Notes: generated from the letters alone by a model not told the origin. DNA of 64,000 nt from Desulfocucumis sp964643075 (GCA_964643075.1 CAZXQO010000018.1:1-64000), one strand, 5' to 3'; counted from the stretch's first letter, positions 23,930 to 32,886 are shown. Made by a program: numbers and translations.

Positions 23930-25615
23930 TTACATTTTTTCCGGCGCCGATACGCCCAGGATATTCAGACAGTTTTGTAAAACAACCCTGGTGGCGATAA
24001 CCAGTACCAGTCTGGCCCCGGTAAGGGCGACATCGTCGGTAATTACCCTATGGGCATTATAAAAGCTGTGCAACAGCCCGGCCACCTCGTGTACGTAGCG
24101 GGCCAGGCGGTGCGGGGCCAGATCCCTGGCACAGGAGGCCACCTCGTCGGGCAGATCTGCCAGTTTGCGGGCCAGAGCAAGCTCTGCCTCTTCATTCAGT
24201 AATGAAAGATCCACTCCATCCAGGCCGGGCAGTGACCCGCCCTGCTCCACCAGCTGTTTTAAAATACTGCAAATCCTGGCGTTGGCATATTGGACGTAAT
24301 AAACCGGGTTATCGTTGGACTGGGCCTTAGCCAGATCCAGGTCAAAATCCAGGTGGCTGTCAGCACTGCGCATAACAAAGAAATAGCGGGCGGCATCCCT
24401 GCCCACCTCTTCCATAAGTTCCTCCAGAGTCACAAACTGGCCGGTGCGCTTGCTCATACGGACGATTTCACCGCCCTTATAAAGGCGCACCAGTTGCATG
24501 ATGATTATCTGCAGGGTGTCGGGATCGTAACCCAGAGCTTTAACCGCGCCTTTCATACGGGGTACGTGGCCATGATGGTCGGCCCCCCAAATATTAATCA
24601 CCCACTGAAAGCCCCGCTGGAATTTATCCATGTGGTAGGCAATATCGGCAGCAAAATAGGTGGGTATACCGTTGCCCCGCACCACCACCTCATCCTTTTC
24701 CACCCCGAACTCCCTGGCCTTAAACCAAAGAGCATCCTCGTACTCATAGGTGTAGCCGCTGTCCCTTAGGCGCTCAATGGCCTCGGCGACCTTCCCGGCG
24801 TTGTGCAGGTATTGCTCAGAAAACCACACATCATAATTAACCCCAAATTCCCCCAGAGATTTTTTAATAGCCCCCAGTTTTTCAGCCAGGGCATATTTGA
24901 CCATTACTTCCCTGCGTGCGAGGCTGGCGACTTCCAGGTACCTATCGCCATACTTTTCCAAAAAACCCCGCATGGTTTCTACGATATCCTCCCCGTGGTA
25001 ACCCTCCTCCGGAACTTCCGCCTGCCTGCCCAGAAGCTGCAGGTAACGGGCTTCCAGGGAGCGGCCGAAATGCTCTATCTGATTTCCGGCGTCATTTATA
25101 TAAAATTCCCTGGTCACATCAAAGCCGGCGTAATCCAACAGCGAGGCTATGCTGTCCCCCAGGGCCGCTCCCCGGGCGTTGCCCATATGTAACAGTCCGG
25201 TGGGATTGGCGCTGACGAACTCCACCTGCACCTTTTTGCCGCCTCCGGCATTAACCCTGCCGTAGGACTGTCCCATTTTTACGATATCGGGCAGTGCGGT
25301 CAGAACCCAGTTGGGGCGCAGGTAAAAATTAATAAAGCCTGGGCCGGCAATTTCCACCCGTTCCACCGGCAGGCCTTTCAGGTCAAGCTCTGCCACCAGG
25401 GCCTCGGCCGCCTTGCGGGGGGCGGTGCGGGCCGGCTTGGCCAGTAGCATGGCCAAATTGGCGGCAAAATCACCATTTTCCTTTTCCCGGGGCACCTCCA
25501 CCACGAAGGCGGGGGTTTCTACCACGGGCAGCGATCCCTTTTGTCCTGCGGATTTGAGGGCCTCTGCCAGGGCATCTGCCAGACCCGAACGTATTTTGTC
25601 AACCATACTGCTCAC
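23930..25615 (-). CDS. argS: Arginyl-tRNA synthetase
   Basis: Class I aminoacyl-tRNA synthetase, 561 residues. The HIGH-type motif reads VSANPTGLLHMGNARGA, the KMSKS-type motif is VRMSKRTGQFV, and the C-terminal anticodon-binding DALR domain ends with CLNILGVSAPEKM. The N-terminal Add-1 domain for tRNA-Arg recognition is present. ArgS lies upstream of pyrG as in Bacillus, with a XapX gene between. The start could be either of two nearby methionines (MSSM). Confidence 0.96.
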   Translation of the reverse strand: MSSMVDKIRSGLADALAEALKSAGQKGSLPVVETPAFVVEVPREKENGDFAANLAMLLAKPARTAPRKAAEALVAELDLKGLPVERVEIAGPGFINFYLRPNWVLTALPDIVKMGQSYGRVNAGGGKKVQVEFVSANPTGLLHMGNARGAALGDSIASLLDYAGFDVTREFYINDAGNQIEHFGRSLEARYLQLLGRQAEVPEEGYHGEDIVETMRGFLEKYGDRYLEVASLARREVMVKYALAEKLGAIKKSLGEFGVNYDVWFSEQYLHNAGKVAEAIERLRDSGYTYEYEDALWFKAREFGVEKDEVVVRGNGIPTYFAADIAYHMDKFQRGFQWVINIWGADHHGHVPRMKGAVKALGYDPDTLQIIIMQLVRLYKGGEIVRMSKRTGQFVTLEELMEEVGRDAARYFFVMRSADSHLDFDLDLAKAQSNDNPVYYVQYANARICSILKQLVEQGGSLPGLDGVDLSLLNEEAELALARKLADLPDEVASCARDLAPHRLARYVHEVAGLLHSFYNAHRVITDDVALTGARLVLVIATRVVLQNCLNILGVSAPEKM

Positions 25616-25693
25616 TTAAATTTTCAACCTCCTTACAGCGGAACCAAAAAATATGCTTCCGGGGTTCCTCCCGGAAGCCTGGTAGATTAAGGC

Positions 25694-25727
25694 AAGGGGA
25701 TACACCTTTATTCAGAACCATCCCCTC
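25694..25727. repeat. Diverged short RepA-like palindrome
   Basis: GGGGATACACCTTTATTCAG to AACCATCCCC, with the ends inverted. It lies in the argS/toxin-antitoxin divergent gap (25616-25881). Confidence 0.45.
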
Positions 25728-25820
25728 TGGTTAACCCCCGACCATAAATTTCATATATTATAACCTTTTTTTAAATTTATCAAAAGAGGGTGAAAGAAAC
25801 TTAAAAACATCGTTACATTA

Positions 25821-25850
25821 TTGATTAACGCATTCGTTAACGGTTATAAT
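25821..25850 (+). promoter_or_regulatory. Promoter with internal operator for the Phd/PIN pair
   Basis: TTGATT (25821-25826), 18-base spacer and TATAAT (25845-25850). The palindrome TTAACG-CATT-CGTTAA (25825-25840) lies almost wholly inside the spacer, where a bound antitoxin-toxin complex would block RNA polymerase. This is the arrangement expected for an autoregulated toxin-antitoxin operon. The start codon is 32 bases downstream, with GGGAGG as ribosome site. Confidence 0.7.
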
Positions 25851-25881
25851 AATAATAAAATATTCGGGAGGAACTTTTTAT

Positions 25882-26166
25882 ATGGAAACAATTATCGGTA
25901 TTCATGAAGCCAGACCAAAGCTTTCATCACTCATAGATTCGGGAAAACCTGTTATTATCACTGTTAATTCCGAACCTAAAAGTGTTCTGGTAAAATACGA
26001 AGAATATATTAGGCTAAAACAAGCCGACAAATACAGCAAGCAGATAACCTTAAAGCAAACCATAGATATAATTAGAAACCGGGCTAAAAAAGAGGGTCTG
26101 CTCGAAAAAGACATTGCCGGGGAAATTGATGCTGTACGTAGTGGAGAAAGCGAAAGATGCGAGTAG
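25882..26166 (+). CDS. Phd/YefM-type antitoxin
   Basis: 94 residues. The N-terminus GIHEARPKLSSLIDSGKPVI with TVNSEPKSVLVKYEEY is the Phd/YefM DNA-binding fold; the C-terminal half is charged and helical for toxin binding. The stop codon overlaps the PIN toxin start by ten bases. A palindromic operator lies in the promoter. Codon use is more A/T-rich than in the neighbouring housekeeping genes, consistent with recent acquisition. Confidence 0.85.
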   Translation: METIIGIHEARPKLSSLIDSGKPVIITVNSEPKSVLVKYEEYIRLKQADKYSKQITLKQTIDIIRNRAKKEGLLEKDIAGEIDAVRSGESERCE

Positions 26167-26564
26167 TACTGGACACAAATGTTTTAATATCTGGAATAAT
26201 TTTTCCAGGAGGCCCTCCTGGAAAAATTATAGAGAAGTGGATAAATGGTGACTTTACTGTAATTCTCAGCCCGGCTGTTTTGGAAGAATATTTTGCCGTT
26301 TTACTTCGACCCAAATTTCGCAGACTGGGAACATTCCAGGAACTATATAACTTGTTGTCCGGGTTAACGGAATTGGAAAACAGTATTATGGTATATCCTC
26401 AAACAACGGTTGATGTGATCAAAGAAGATCCAGCCGATAACAAATTTCTGGACTGTGCTCTGGAGGGAAAGGCTGATATAATACTTTCCGGTGATCACCA
26501 CTTACTTAATTTAGAGGTTTTTCGAGGTATTAGAATAATTCCCCCTTCGTATTTATCTCGCTAA
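26157..26564 (+). CDS. PIN-domain toxin (PIN_3/COG1569 type)
   Basis: 135 residues. VVLDTNVLISGIIFPGGPPG at the N-terminus is the signature of the COG1569 group; the other acidic residues are seen in LEEYFAVL and DPADNKFLDCALEGKADII-SGDHHLL. It is a putative RNase toxin paired with the Phd-type antitoxin it overlaps. The final residues (YLSR, then stop) run into the RepF repeat at 26557, so the stop codon lies within the repeat. Confidence 0.9.
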   Translation: MRVVLDTNVLISGIIFPGGPPGKIIEKWINGDFTVILSPAVLEEYFAVLLRPKFRRLGTFQELYNLLSGLTELENSIMVYPQTTVDVIKEDPADNKFLDCALEGKADIILSGDHHLLNLEVFRGIRIIPPSYLSR

Positions 26565-26610
26565 CAGCCTGTAAGACCCCGTCTCGAAGGTCAGGGATCA
26601 ACAGGCTGTA
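26557..26610. repeat. RepF copy overlapping the end of the PIN toxin gene
   Basis: TCTCGCTAACAGCCTGTAAG, then ACCCCGTC, GAAGGTCAGGGATCA and ACAGGCTGT. It is the reverse complement of the copy at 15916-15970 with few differences. The TAA in CGCTAACAG is the toxin stop codon. Confidence 0.8.
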
Positions 26611-26634
26611 AAGCTCCGAACCTACTAGGGATAG

Positions 26635-26684
26635 GGGGACACACCTCCCTTTTGAGCATGGCTTTAGGGTCGGAGGAAAGTCCG
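26635..26684. repeat. RepA copy
   Basis: GGGGACACACCTCCCTTTTG to GGTCGGAGGAAAGTCCG. It differs from the consensus at the last arm. Confidence 0.8.
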
Positions 26685-26764
26685 CAACGTATGAAAATTC
26701 AGCTAACGAAATCAAAGATTTCGAGGCTCACTTATATGAATGAACAACTAAAAGAGAAGGATTA

Positions 26765-27970
26765 TTACATATTGACCACCGTTTTTACTTTCACACCGTA
26801 ACGTTTCACAAACCTATTCATACGCCGGAAGGCCTCCGTAAGATCGTCCTCCGAGGCGGCATAGGAACAGCGCACAAATCCCTCCCCGCTTGGACCGAAA
26901 GCACTGCCGGGCACCAGAGCCACCTTTTCCTCCATGAGCAGTTTTTCCGCAAATTCATCGGAAGAAAGGCCCGTGGCGGAGATTTCCGGAAAGGCGTAGA
27001 ATGCCCCGCCGGGCTCAAAACAGGGAAGCCCCATATCCCGGAAAGACTGCATCACCAGATGGCGGCGGCGGTTATACTGCTGCACCATGCGCACCATGGC
27101 CTCGCGCCCGTTTTTGAGCGCCTCCAGGGCTGCCATCTGGGCCGTGATGGGAGCGCAAAGCATGGTGTACTGGTGGATTTTGGTCATGGCCGCTATAAAA
27201 TCGGCATTCCCGGCGGCATAGCCCACCCGCCAGCCGGTCATAGCGTAGGCCTTGGAAAAACCGTTCAGCAATATGGTCCGGTCCTGCATGCCTGGCAGGG
27301 AGGACATACAGGTATGTTCACCGGCATAGGTTAGTTTATCGTATATCTCGTCGGAGATAACTATCAGGTTATGTTTGCTGGCCACTTCGGCAATGGCCAG
27401 CAAATCCCTGCGGGTCATTACCGCTCCGGTGGGGTTGTTGGGGTAGCAGAGCAGCAGTATCTTGGTGCGCGGGGTGATAGCCGACTCCACCCTGTCGGCA
27501 GTAAGACGGAAACTGTCCTCCACGGTGGTGGCTATGTGCACAGGCGCCCCGCCCGCCATCATGGTGCAGGGGGCGTAGGAAACATAGGACGGCTCAGGTA
27601 TCAGCACCTCGTCGCCGGGGCAAATCAGCGCCCGCATAGCCAAATCCAGCGCCTCGCTGACCCCCACGGTGATTAAAAGTTCTCTCCGCGCATCGTAGGT
27701 CACCCCGTAGGTAACGTCCAGATCCCTGGCGATGGCCTCCCGCAATTCCAGCAGGCCCTGGTTAGAGGTGTACATGGTGTATCCCTTTTCCAGAGAGTAT
27801 ATACAACCCTCCCGAATATGCCAGGGGGTCACAAAATCCGGTTCCCCCACACCCAGAGAAATAACACCCTTTATTTCCGTTACCATGTCAAAAAACCTGC
27901 GTATGCCGGAGGGCGGAATGTCACGCACAGTGGGATTAATCATTTCTGACCAGCCTTTTTTGTTGATCAT
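26765..27970 (-). CDS. PLP-dependent aminotransferase, class I/II
   Basis: 401 residues, fold-type I. The PLP lysine is in LNGFSKAYAMTGWRVGYAAG and the substrate-carboxylate arginine in VRCSYAASEDDL. NPNNPTGA-type contact appears as CYPNNPTGAVMTRRD. Substrate undecided: alanine, aspartate or aromatic aminotransferase are all possible. The ATG at 27970 overlaps the regulator stop (ATGA), implying translational coupling; a second ATG lies at 27943. The shared T-box leader ties expression to an uncharged tRNA, so the enzyme likely works in amino-acid synthesis. Confidence 0.9.
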   Translation of the reverse strand: MINKKGWSEMINPTVRDIPPSGIRRFFDMVTEIKGVISLGVGEPDFVTPWHIREGCIYSLEKGYTMYTSNQGLLELREAIARDLDVTYGVTYDARRELLITVGVSEALDLAMRALICPGDEVLIPEPSYVSYAPCTMMAGGAPVHIATTVEDSFRLTADRVESAITPRTKILLLCYPNNPTGAVMTRRDLLAIAEVASKHNLIVISDEIYDKLTYAGEHTCMSSLPGMQDRTILLNGFSKAYAMTGWRVGYAAGNADFIAAMTKIHQYTMLCAPITAQMAALEALKNGREAMVRMVQQYNRRRHLVMQSFRDMGLPCFEPGGAFYAFPEISATGLSSDEFAEKLLMEEKVALVPGSAFGPSGEGFVRCSYAASEDDLTEAFRRMNRFVKRYGVKVKTVVNM

Positions 27971-28446
27971 GGCGATATCACCAGCCTTCTATCTTCTTCA
28001 TCATCTTCGATGATTACCCCGTCCTGCTTATAAGTTTTCAGGACAAAGTGGGTAGTGGTGCTTACCACGCCCTCAATGGTGGCAAGCTTGGTGGCCACGA
28101 AATTGCTAACCTCCCGCATGGTCCTGCCCTCAATAAAAACTGCCAGGTCGTACGTCCCGGACATGAGGCGGGCGCTGCGCACCTCCGGAAACCGGTATAT
28201 TCTCTCCGCCACCGAATCAAATCCAACATCCCGCTGGGGGGTAGTGCGCACTTCGATAAAGGCAGAAACCTTTTCCTCCCCTACCTTTTCCCAATTGACC
28301 AGGGTAATGTAACGGAGTATTATCTTGCTGTCTTCCATCTCCTTGATTTTCTTCCGGACCTCTTCCACTTCCATATTCAGCATAATGGCTATTTCCTGCT
28401 CGGTAATCTTGGCGTTCAATTCCATAAGCCCTAGTATTTCTTTCAC
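27967..28446 (-). CDS. Lrp/AsnC-family transcriptional regulator
   Basis: About 159 residues: an N-terminal winged helix (EILGLMELNAKITEQEIAIM) and a C-terminal RAM/AsnC ligand-binding domain (GTYDLAVFIEGRTMREVSNFV). The start is not certain: a strong AAGGAGG lies 12 bases before GTG 28446, only three before GTG 28455, and TTG 28470 overlaps it. It overlaps the aminotransferase gene by four bases, so the regulator probably controls or senses the same amino acid. Both sit behind the T-box leader. Confidence 0.88.
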   Translation of the reverse strand: MKEILGLMELNAKITEQEIAIMLNMEVEEVRKKIKEMEDSKIILRYITLVNWEKVGEEKVSAFIEVRTTPQRDVGFDSVAERIYRFPEVRSARLMSGTYDLAVFIEGRTMREVSNFVATKLATIEGVVSTTTHFVLKTYKQDGVIIEDDEEDRRLVISP

Positions 28447-28485
28447 CGTAAACACCCACCTCCTTGGCAAACGGCTATGCCGGAA

Positions 28486-28890
28486 ATTAAAAAACTCTCA
28501 TCCCGAAAAGGGACGAGAGTTATCTCGCGGTACCACCCGTTTTAGCCACAGACATACAATAATCAGCATCATCACTGTGACCCACTCAATGCCCCTTTAT
28601 CGGAGGGCTTGCGGCGGACATACTCTCACACTGAGGCATGGGGACACACCTCTTCAGCGGCATGGTGACACACCTCTCTATTGGGCCTGGCTTTGAGGGC
28701 CGGAGGAATGTCCCCGATTTATGGAATGGCTTTGGGCCGGAGGAATGTTCCCGATTTAATTGGTGATTTCAGCACGCTGGCTCAGGGGCGGCACGGGTCC
28801 TTTATCCGCCGGGCTTTCACCAAACCCCGGCTCGCTGAGGACTGCAGGAGGCCCACATTCCCCGTCATCACTCACTTTTTTCAAATATGA
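28486..28890 (-). ncRNA. T-box riboswitch leader
   Basis: On the minus strand the T-box sequence GGGTGGTACCGCGAG (28525-28538 region) pairs into an antiterminator. It is followed by the terminator AACTCTCGTCCC-TTTT-GGGATGAGAGTT and a T-run at 28486-28521. Stem I lies at about 28772-28885, with AGCGAGCCGGGG, GGTGAAAGCCCGG and CCCCTGAGCC, the AG bulge, distal loop and GA/K-turn landmarks. Aligning with glyQS-type stems puts GCC (alanine) as specifier, followed by G; TGC is the next candidate. The middle of the leader is filled by RepA repeats. It controls the AsnC-type regulator and aminotransferase genes. Confidence 0.85.
28640..28752. repeat. Double or nested RepA inside the T-box leader
   Basis: A 51-bp RepA (28665-28715) is enclosed by the split ends of another: GGGGACACACCTCTTCAGCG on the left and GGGCCGGAGGAATGTTCCC on the right. 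Both right ends are followed by GATTTA. It lies between T-box stem I and the antiterminator. Confidence 0.75.
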
Positions 28891-28893
28891 AGT

Positions 28894-28923
28894 ATTGTAC
28901 CACGGTGTACAAGCCAGTGTCAA
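28894..28923 (-). promoter_or_regulatory. Sigma-A promoter of the T-box operon
   Basis: TTGACA (28918-28923), 18-base spacer, TACAAT (28894-28899); transcription would begin near 28888, just before stem I. Confidence 0.75.
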
Positions 28924-28936
28924 TAGCATACCATCA

Positions 28937-30313
28937 TCAAATAGTCAGGACTCCTTCAGATGAATTCACCAGCCTTAGCACTCTTTCCTCTCTCCCGGTT
29001 AAGGCATTGATATAAATAAGGAATACATCCTTGCCCAGATTACCTTTAAATTCATAGGTGAGTTGCTCCCGGTCAGGGCTAAGGGGTATTAGCGCCAGCT
29101 TCCCCCCGGTGACATTTTCCAGCCGGGGGCTTAATTTCGCCCTGGCTTCCCCGGTCGTCAGGCGGGGGGCAGAAAGCTTTCTGTCCCGGTGGGAATTCCA
29201 GTAGTTTGTCGCTTCATAGCCCACCACCTGCCCATCGTCCAGCGCCACCGACACCTTCACCATGTCCGGGTAGAGTATTGCGCCGCCATTACCTGGCTCC
29301 CTGGCGGCAAAATTAAATACCGCCATGCGGTTTTGCACTTCGTAATAGGTGCTGACCATATTGTTGAACCCCCTGCGGGTCAAGAAGGCAGCGGCTTTTT
29401 TCCCGGCCTCGGTGATGGTAAGCTTTTTATCCCCGATAACCCTGGAGTTTAACATCCACAGCACCTTGCCACCCTGACGGGCTACCCCCACGTTTATTTT
29501 TTCATTGGCGCGGACCGGACGGGAGTTTATATCCACCCGGTAAGAGGGTATATTACCGTTTTGGTTGGCCGCTACGTTGGCCACATAATCCACCCTGCCC
29601 TGCCGGTCGATAAATTTCAGCGCCGTGGCGCGGGCCTGATCATTATTTATATTTGCACCTGAGAGCCCCTGGGCTTTTCTTTTTTCCAAATGATCAGAAA
29701 AGGGGCCGTCATAGATCAGGGTTGGAAACTGCTGCATATTTTTGTCAATTTCCTGAAAATTACCGTTGGCCAGTTTCGGGCTCTCTTTCCGTAATCCCCG
29801 GCGGCTTTCGGTGGCCAATTCGCTCAGGGTCAGACTGCCGTCCGCCACCCGCCTCTCAATGTCATGCAGTTCACTGTTAAGTCCTGAAGACTGGCTGTAT
29901 AAAGAACTCAACGTTCGCCACTGTTCATCTGTTTTGGGCTTGCCGTCAACAGTCTGCCTGGCCAGGGTATTGGCATAATCCCCCACCTGGGAGAGATATT
30001 TCATTGTTCTCGCCATCATGGCATCCGCTACAGGAATCTGGGCAAGTTCCCTTTTAGCGGCATCAGCCTGCTGCCACAAGTCCATAAAAAGCATAGTGTC
30101 CTGCCTGGTTTCCTGCCCCACCAGGGTTTTGGAGAGAAGTACATCCACATTTTGTACATGGGTGGTTAAATCGTAAAAAGCCCGCTGGTATTTATTGTTC
30201 AAAGCGGCTTCCATAACCCGGCGCGATTGGGCCTGGCCGTGTCCCCAGAAACCCAAGGCGACCGCCGCTACCACCCCCAATCCCAGGGCGATGGTCCATT
30301 TTCTTGCTTTCAT
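28937..30313 (-). CDS. ypeB: Germination protein YpeB
   Basis: Spore protein needed for localisation and stability of the cortex-lytic enzyme SleB; about 458 residues. An N-terminal membrane anchor (ARKWTIALGLGVVAAVALGF) is followed by a long helical region and PepSY-like domains toward the C-terminus (YEATNYWNSHRDRK; LTYEFKGNLGKDVFLIYINA). The ATG at 30313 has GGAGG seven bases upstream. It follows sleB by 12 bases in the classical sleB-ypeB operon, expected to be forespore-expressed (sigma-G). Confidence 0.93.
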   Translation of the reverse strand: MKARKWTIALGLGVVAAVALGFWGHGQAQSRRVMEAALNNKYQRAFYDLTTHVQNVDVLLSKTLVGQETRQDTMLFMDLWQQADAAKRELAQIPVADAMMARTMKYLSQVGDYANTLARQTVDGKPKTDEQWRTLSSLYSQSSGLNSELHDIERRVADGSLTLSELATESRRGLRKESPKLANGNFQEIDKNMQQFPTLIYDGPFSDHLEKRKAQGLSGANINNDQARATALKFIDRQGRVDYVANVAANQNGNIPSYRVDINSRPVRANEKINVGVARQGGKVLWMLNSRVIGDKKLTITEAGKKAAAFLTRRGFNNMVSTYYEVQNRMAVFNFAAREPGNGGAILYPDMVKVSVALDDGQVVGYEATNYWNSHRDRKLSAPRLTTGEARAKLSPRLENVTGGKLALIPLSPDREQLTYEFKGNLGKDVFLIYINALTGREERVLRLVNSSEGVLTI

Positions 30314-30325
30314 TTGCAATCCTCC

Positions 30326-31075
30326 TCACCTGGCAAATACATGCCTGCCGATTTGGTCAAGAATATTCCTGGACCAAATCCAGGAGCTAACCTGTTTGGC
30401 CGGGTTCCAGAAAAACAGCGCTCCCCCGGTAGGATCCCAGCCAGACATAGCCAGTTGTGCAGCCTGCAGAGCTTCCTCGCTCAACGGGCGGTTAATCTCG
30501 CCGTTGCTTACTGATTCAAAAGCGCTGGGCTGATAAATTACCCCGGCCAGGCTGGAAGGAAAGGAGGAACTCTGTGTTCTATTAAGGATAACCGCCCCCA
30601 CCGCCACTTTGCCCGCAAGGGGCTCATCGGCGGCTTCTCCTTCAATAACCCTGGCCAGCAGGTAAGTGCTATCCCGGTTGCTAATTCCCCTGGAAACGCC
30701 CCCGCTGGCGGGGTCATACCGCACGGACTCCCCCCCGGGCTGATAACCCAGAGCTACCCATGTGCTCGGCCCAACAACACCGTCTGCCAAAAGCCCGTTA
30801 TTGCTCTGAAATTTTTTTACCGCCTGCTGGGTTTTGTTTGAATAATACCCGTCGATGGGTCCGGTATAATATCCCCACCCGTTGAGTTTAGCCTGCACCT
30901 TTGTAACCTCCGGCCCGCTGCTGCCCCAGTACAATACATTGTTTTGGGCCAGGGCCTGGTGTCCCTGCCACAGGCTGGCTGTAACCGCCACCGCTGCAAA
31001 AATAATAATTAATAACTTGAAGTGGCGCCGGCATAAAGAATTTGACTGCTTTCCATCATTATTTACGGCTGTCAC
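30326..31075 (-). CDS. sleB: Spore cortex-lytic enzyme SleB
   Basis: Lytic transglycosylase that hydrolyses spore cortex during germination; 249 residues. An N-terminal signal/anchor (LLIIIFAAVAVTASLW) is followed by a peptidoglycan-binding_1 domain (GSSGPEVTKVQAKLNGWGYY to VVGPSTWVAL) and a Hydrolase_2 catalytic domain (LLARVIEGEAADEPLAGKVA; catalytic glutamate in EGEA). It forms a two-gene unit with ypeB. Confidence 0.95.
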   Translation of the reverse strand: MTAVNNDGKQSNSLCRRHFKLLIIIFAAVAVTASLWQGHQALAQNNVLYWGSSGPEVTKVQAKLNGWGYYTGPIDGYYSNKTQQAVKKFQSNNGLLADGVVGPSTWVALGYQPGGESVRYDPASGGVSRGISNRDSTYLLARVIEGEAADEPLAGKVAVGAVILNRTQSSSFPSSLAGVIYQPSAFESVSNGEINRPLSEEALQAAQLAMSGWDPTGGALFFWNPAKQVSSWIWSRNILDQIGRHVFAR

Positions 31076-31137
31076 TCTGCTTCCCCCTTAAAACCTTCTC
31101 TGGGTTATAGTCTTTCAAGAGGAAGAGTCTTGTATGT

Positions 31138-31168
31138 AAAAAAACCACCCTTCATGGGTGGTTTTTTT
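31138..31168 (-). terminator. Terminator between dsrN and sleB
   Basis: AAAAACCACCC-ATGAA-GGGTGGTTTTTTT on the minus strand: an uninterrupted stem with a T-run, ending the dsrN transcript. The A-rich opposite flank would let it work in both directions. Confidence 0.88.
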
Positions 31169-31210
31169 CTAAAAATGATGAGTCGGTGAGTCAAGAGACT
31201 GTTCCATGAC

Positions 31211-32617
31211 TCATTTTGCAGCTCTGAATTCCCTGGCCCGGGCCACCATAGCAGGCGCCCACCCCGGGTTATTCAGGGCGTGTAGATGATTGTATGCCGC
31301 CAATACATTTTTCCGGGCGGCGCCGTCCCTGTGCCCGCCGATGCCCGAGCCCCGGTTTACTTTAAAAACAAAGTCTAACTTTTCCTCATCAATGTTGATG
31401 ACCCTGGAATTGTGAAATTCGTGGCCTTTGACGATTGTACCCGTCTCAAAGAAGGGATTGTCCCCCACCACTTCCACCACTTCGTAGCCGTGCCCCTGGG
31501 GCTTGTCGGTCATTACCACGTCCAGGGGAAGCACCCCGGACATGCTGAAAGTCCTGCCCTCCCAGGTCAGACTACGGGCCAGATACATCAGTCCTCCGCA
31601 TTCGGCGTAAACGGGCAGACCATTTTCCGCCCTCTCTTGCAAATCATGGCGCAGGCTGCTGTTGGCCTCCAGTTGCTCCGCGAAAACCTCGGGAAAGCCA
31701 CCACCGATATACAACGCATCAACAGCCGACAGGAAGCCGTCGTTCATAGCATCTATAAATAGCAGTTCCGCGCCCGCCCGGGCCAATGCCTCCAGGTTCT
31801 CCGGATAATAAAAGGTGAAGGCCCTGTCCCTGAAGACCCCTATGACCGGCCTTGCCCCCGGGCCGGCAGGTTCCGCAGCCCCCGTTAAAGCTTCTTCCAC
31901 TGCTTCCAGGGGCGGAGCAGAATGGGCTACAGCCAGTATACCTTCAAGATCAAGGCAACTTAGCGCGGCTCCCCCTATCTCATCCACCGTGCAGGCCAGT
32001 TCATCCCTTTCGGCAGCCGGTATGAGACCCAGATGGCGGTCGGGGATGGTAAACTGCCCTCCTTTGGGTATTACCCCCAGCACCGGTATGCCGCAGTATT
32101 TATCCACGGCCTGACGCAGCATACTCTCATGCCGGGAGCGGGCCACTTTGTTTAATACTACCCCGGCTATTTTTACACCGGAATCGAAATGCATGAAACC
32201 CTGCACCAGCGGAGCAACGCTCCTGGTCATCCTGGTGGTGTCCACCACCAGGATGACCGGCGCTTCAATGGCCCTGGCGATTTCACCGGTACTGCCGCTG
32301 CCATCAATGTCCACCCCGTCAAAAAGCCCCATCGCCCCTTCCACCACGGCTATGTCGCTTTTTATCCCGTGCCGGGCAAAAGATTTACGGATGGTTTCCC
32401 TGTCCATCCAAAAGCTGTCCAGATTGCGGCAGGCATTGCCGGTAATCATGGTCATCCAACTGGGATCAATAAAATCAGGACCTTTTTTAAAGGGCTGGAC
32501 ATTATAGCCTTTTCTTTTTAACGCTGCCAGTAACCCCAGTGTTACTGTGGTCTTTCCCGATCGTCCATGGGGAGCGGCAACAACAACGCGGGGTATTTGC
32601 AGCATGTCCTTTTTCAT
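31211..32617 (-). CDS. dsrN: DsrN, siroheme amidase (cobyrinate a,c-diamide synthase-like)
   Basis: CobB/CbiA-family amidotransferase, 468 residues. The N-terminal ATP-binding P-loop (APHGRSGKTTVTLGLLAAL) is followed by a glutaminase domain with nucleophile in YAECGGLMYLARSL and a C-terminal histidine in GHEFHNSRV. By sequence alone it could be CbiA. Its place immediately downstream of dsrC in the dsr cluster points to DsrN, which converts siroheme to siroheme amide, the prosthetic group of DsrAB. The cob genes at 58-60 kb are separate. The start ATG follows GGAGGG. Confidence 0.82.
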   Translation of the reverse strand: MKKDMLQIPRVVVAAPHGRSGKTTVTLGLLAALKRKGYNVQPFKKGPDFIDPSWMTMITGNACRNLDSFWMDRETIRKSFARHGIKSDIAVVEGAMGLFDGVDIDGSGSTGEIARAIEAPVILVVDTTRMTRSVAPLVQGFMHFDSGVKIAGVVLNKVARSRHESMLRQAVDKYCGIPVLGVIPKGGQFTIPDRHLGLIPAAERDELACTVDEIGGAALSCLDLEGILAVAHSAPPLEAVEEALTGAAEPAGPGARPVIGVFRDRAFTFYYPENLEALARAGAELLFIDAMNDGFLSAVDALYIGGGFPEVFAEQLEANSSLRHDLQERAENGLPVYAECGGLMYLARSLTWEGRTFSMSGVLPLDVVMTDKPQGHGYEVVEVVGDNPFFETGTIVKGHEFHNSRVINIDEEKLDFVFKVNRGSGIGGHRDGAARKNVLAAYNHLHALNNPGWAPAMVARAREFRAAK

Positions 32618-32886
32618 CCCAACCCTCCGTTCAAACCGGGGACGGTTCTTGACTTGCCATCTACTGTAATAAATAGCGCATCAGTGCCTGACCCCTAACT
32701 TATTAACTTATTTGCCGGTACCTGCTACTAATTCTAAAAAGTAACCGGCCCCGCGTTCACAAAAACAACAGGCACATATACCCTAGGTGCCGCCGCATAA
32801 TAGCAGATGCCCTTTTGGAATGTGCCCGATTATCGTTATATAAGCTATAACGTATTACTGTGCTATATATATTATAGAACCGTCTA

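Noticed and set aside
31211..32617. Calling the CobB/CbiA-type gene part of cobalamin synthesis
   Set aside because: It lies directly after dsrC and away from the cob operon; DsrN fits the context better, though sequence alone cannot exclude CbiA.
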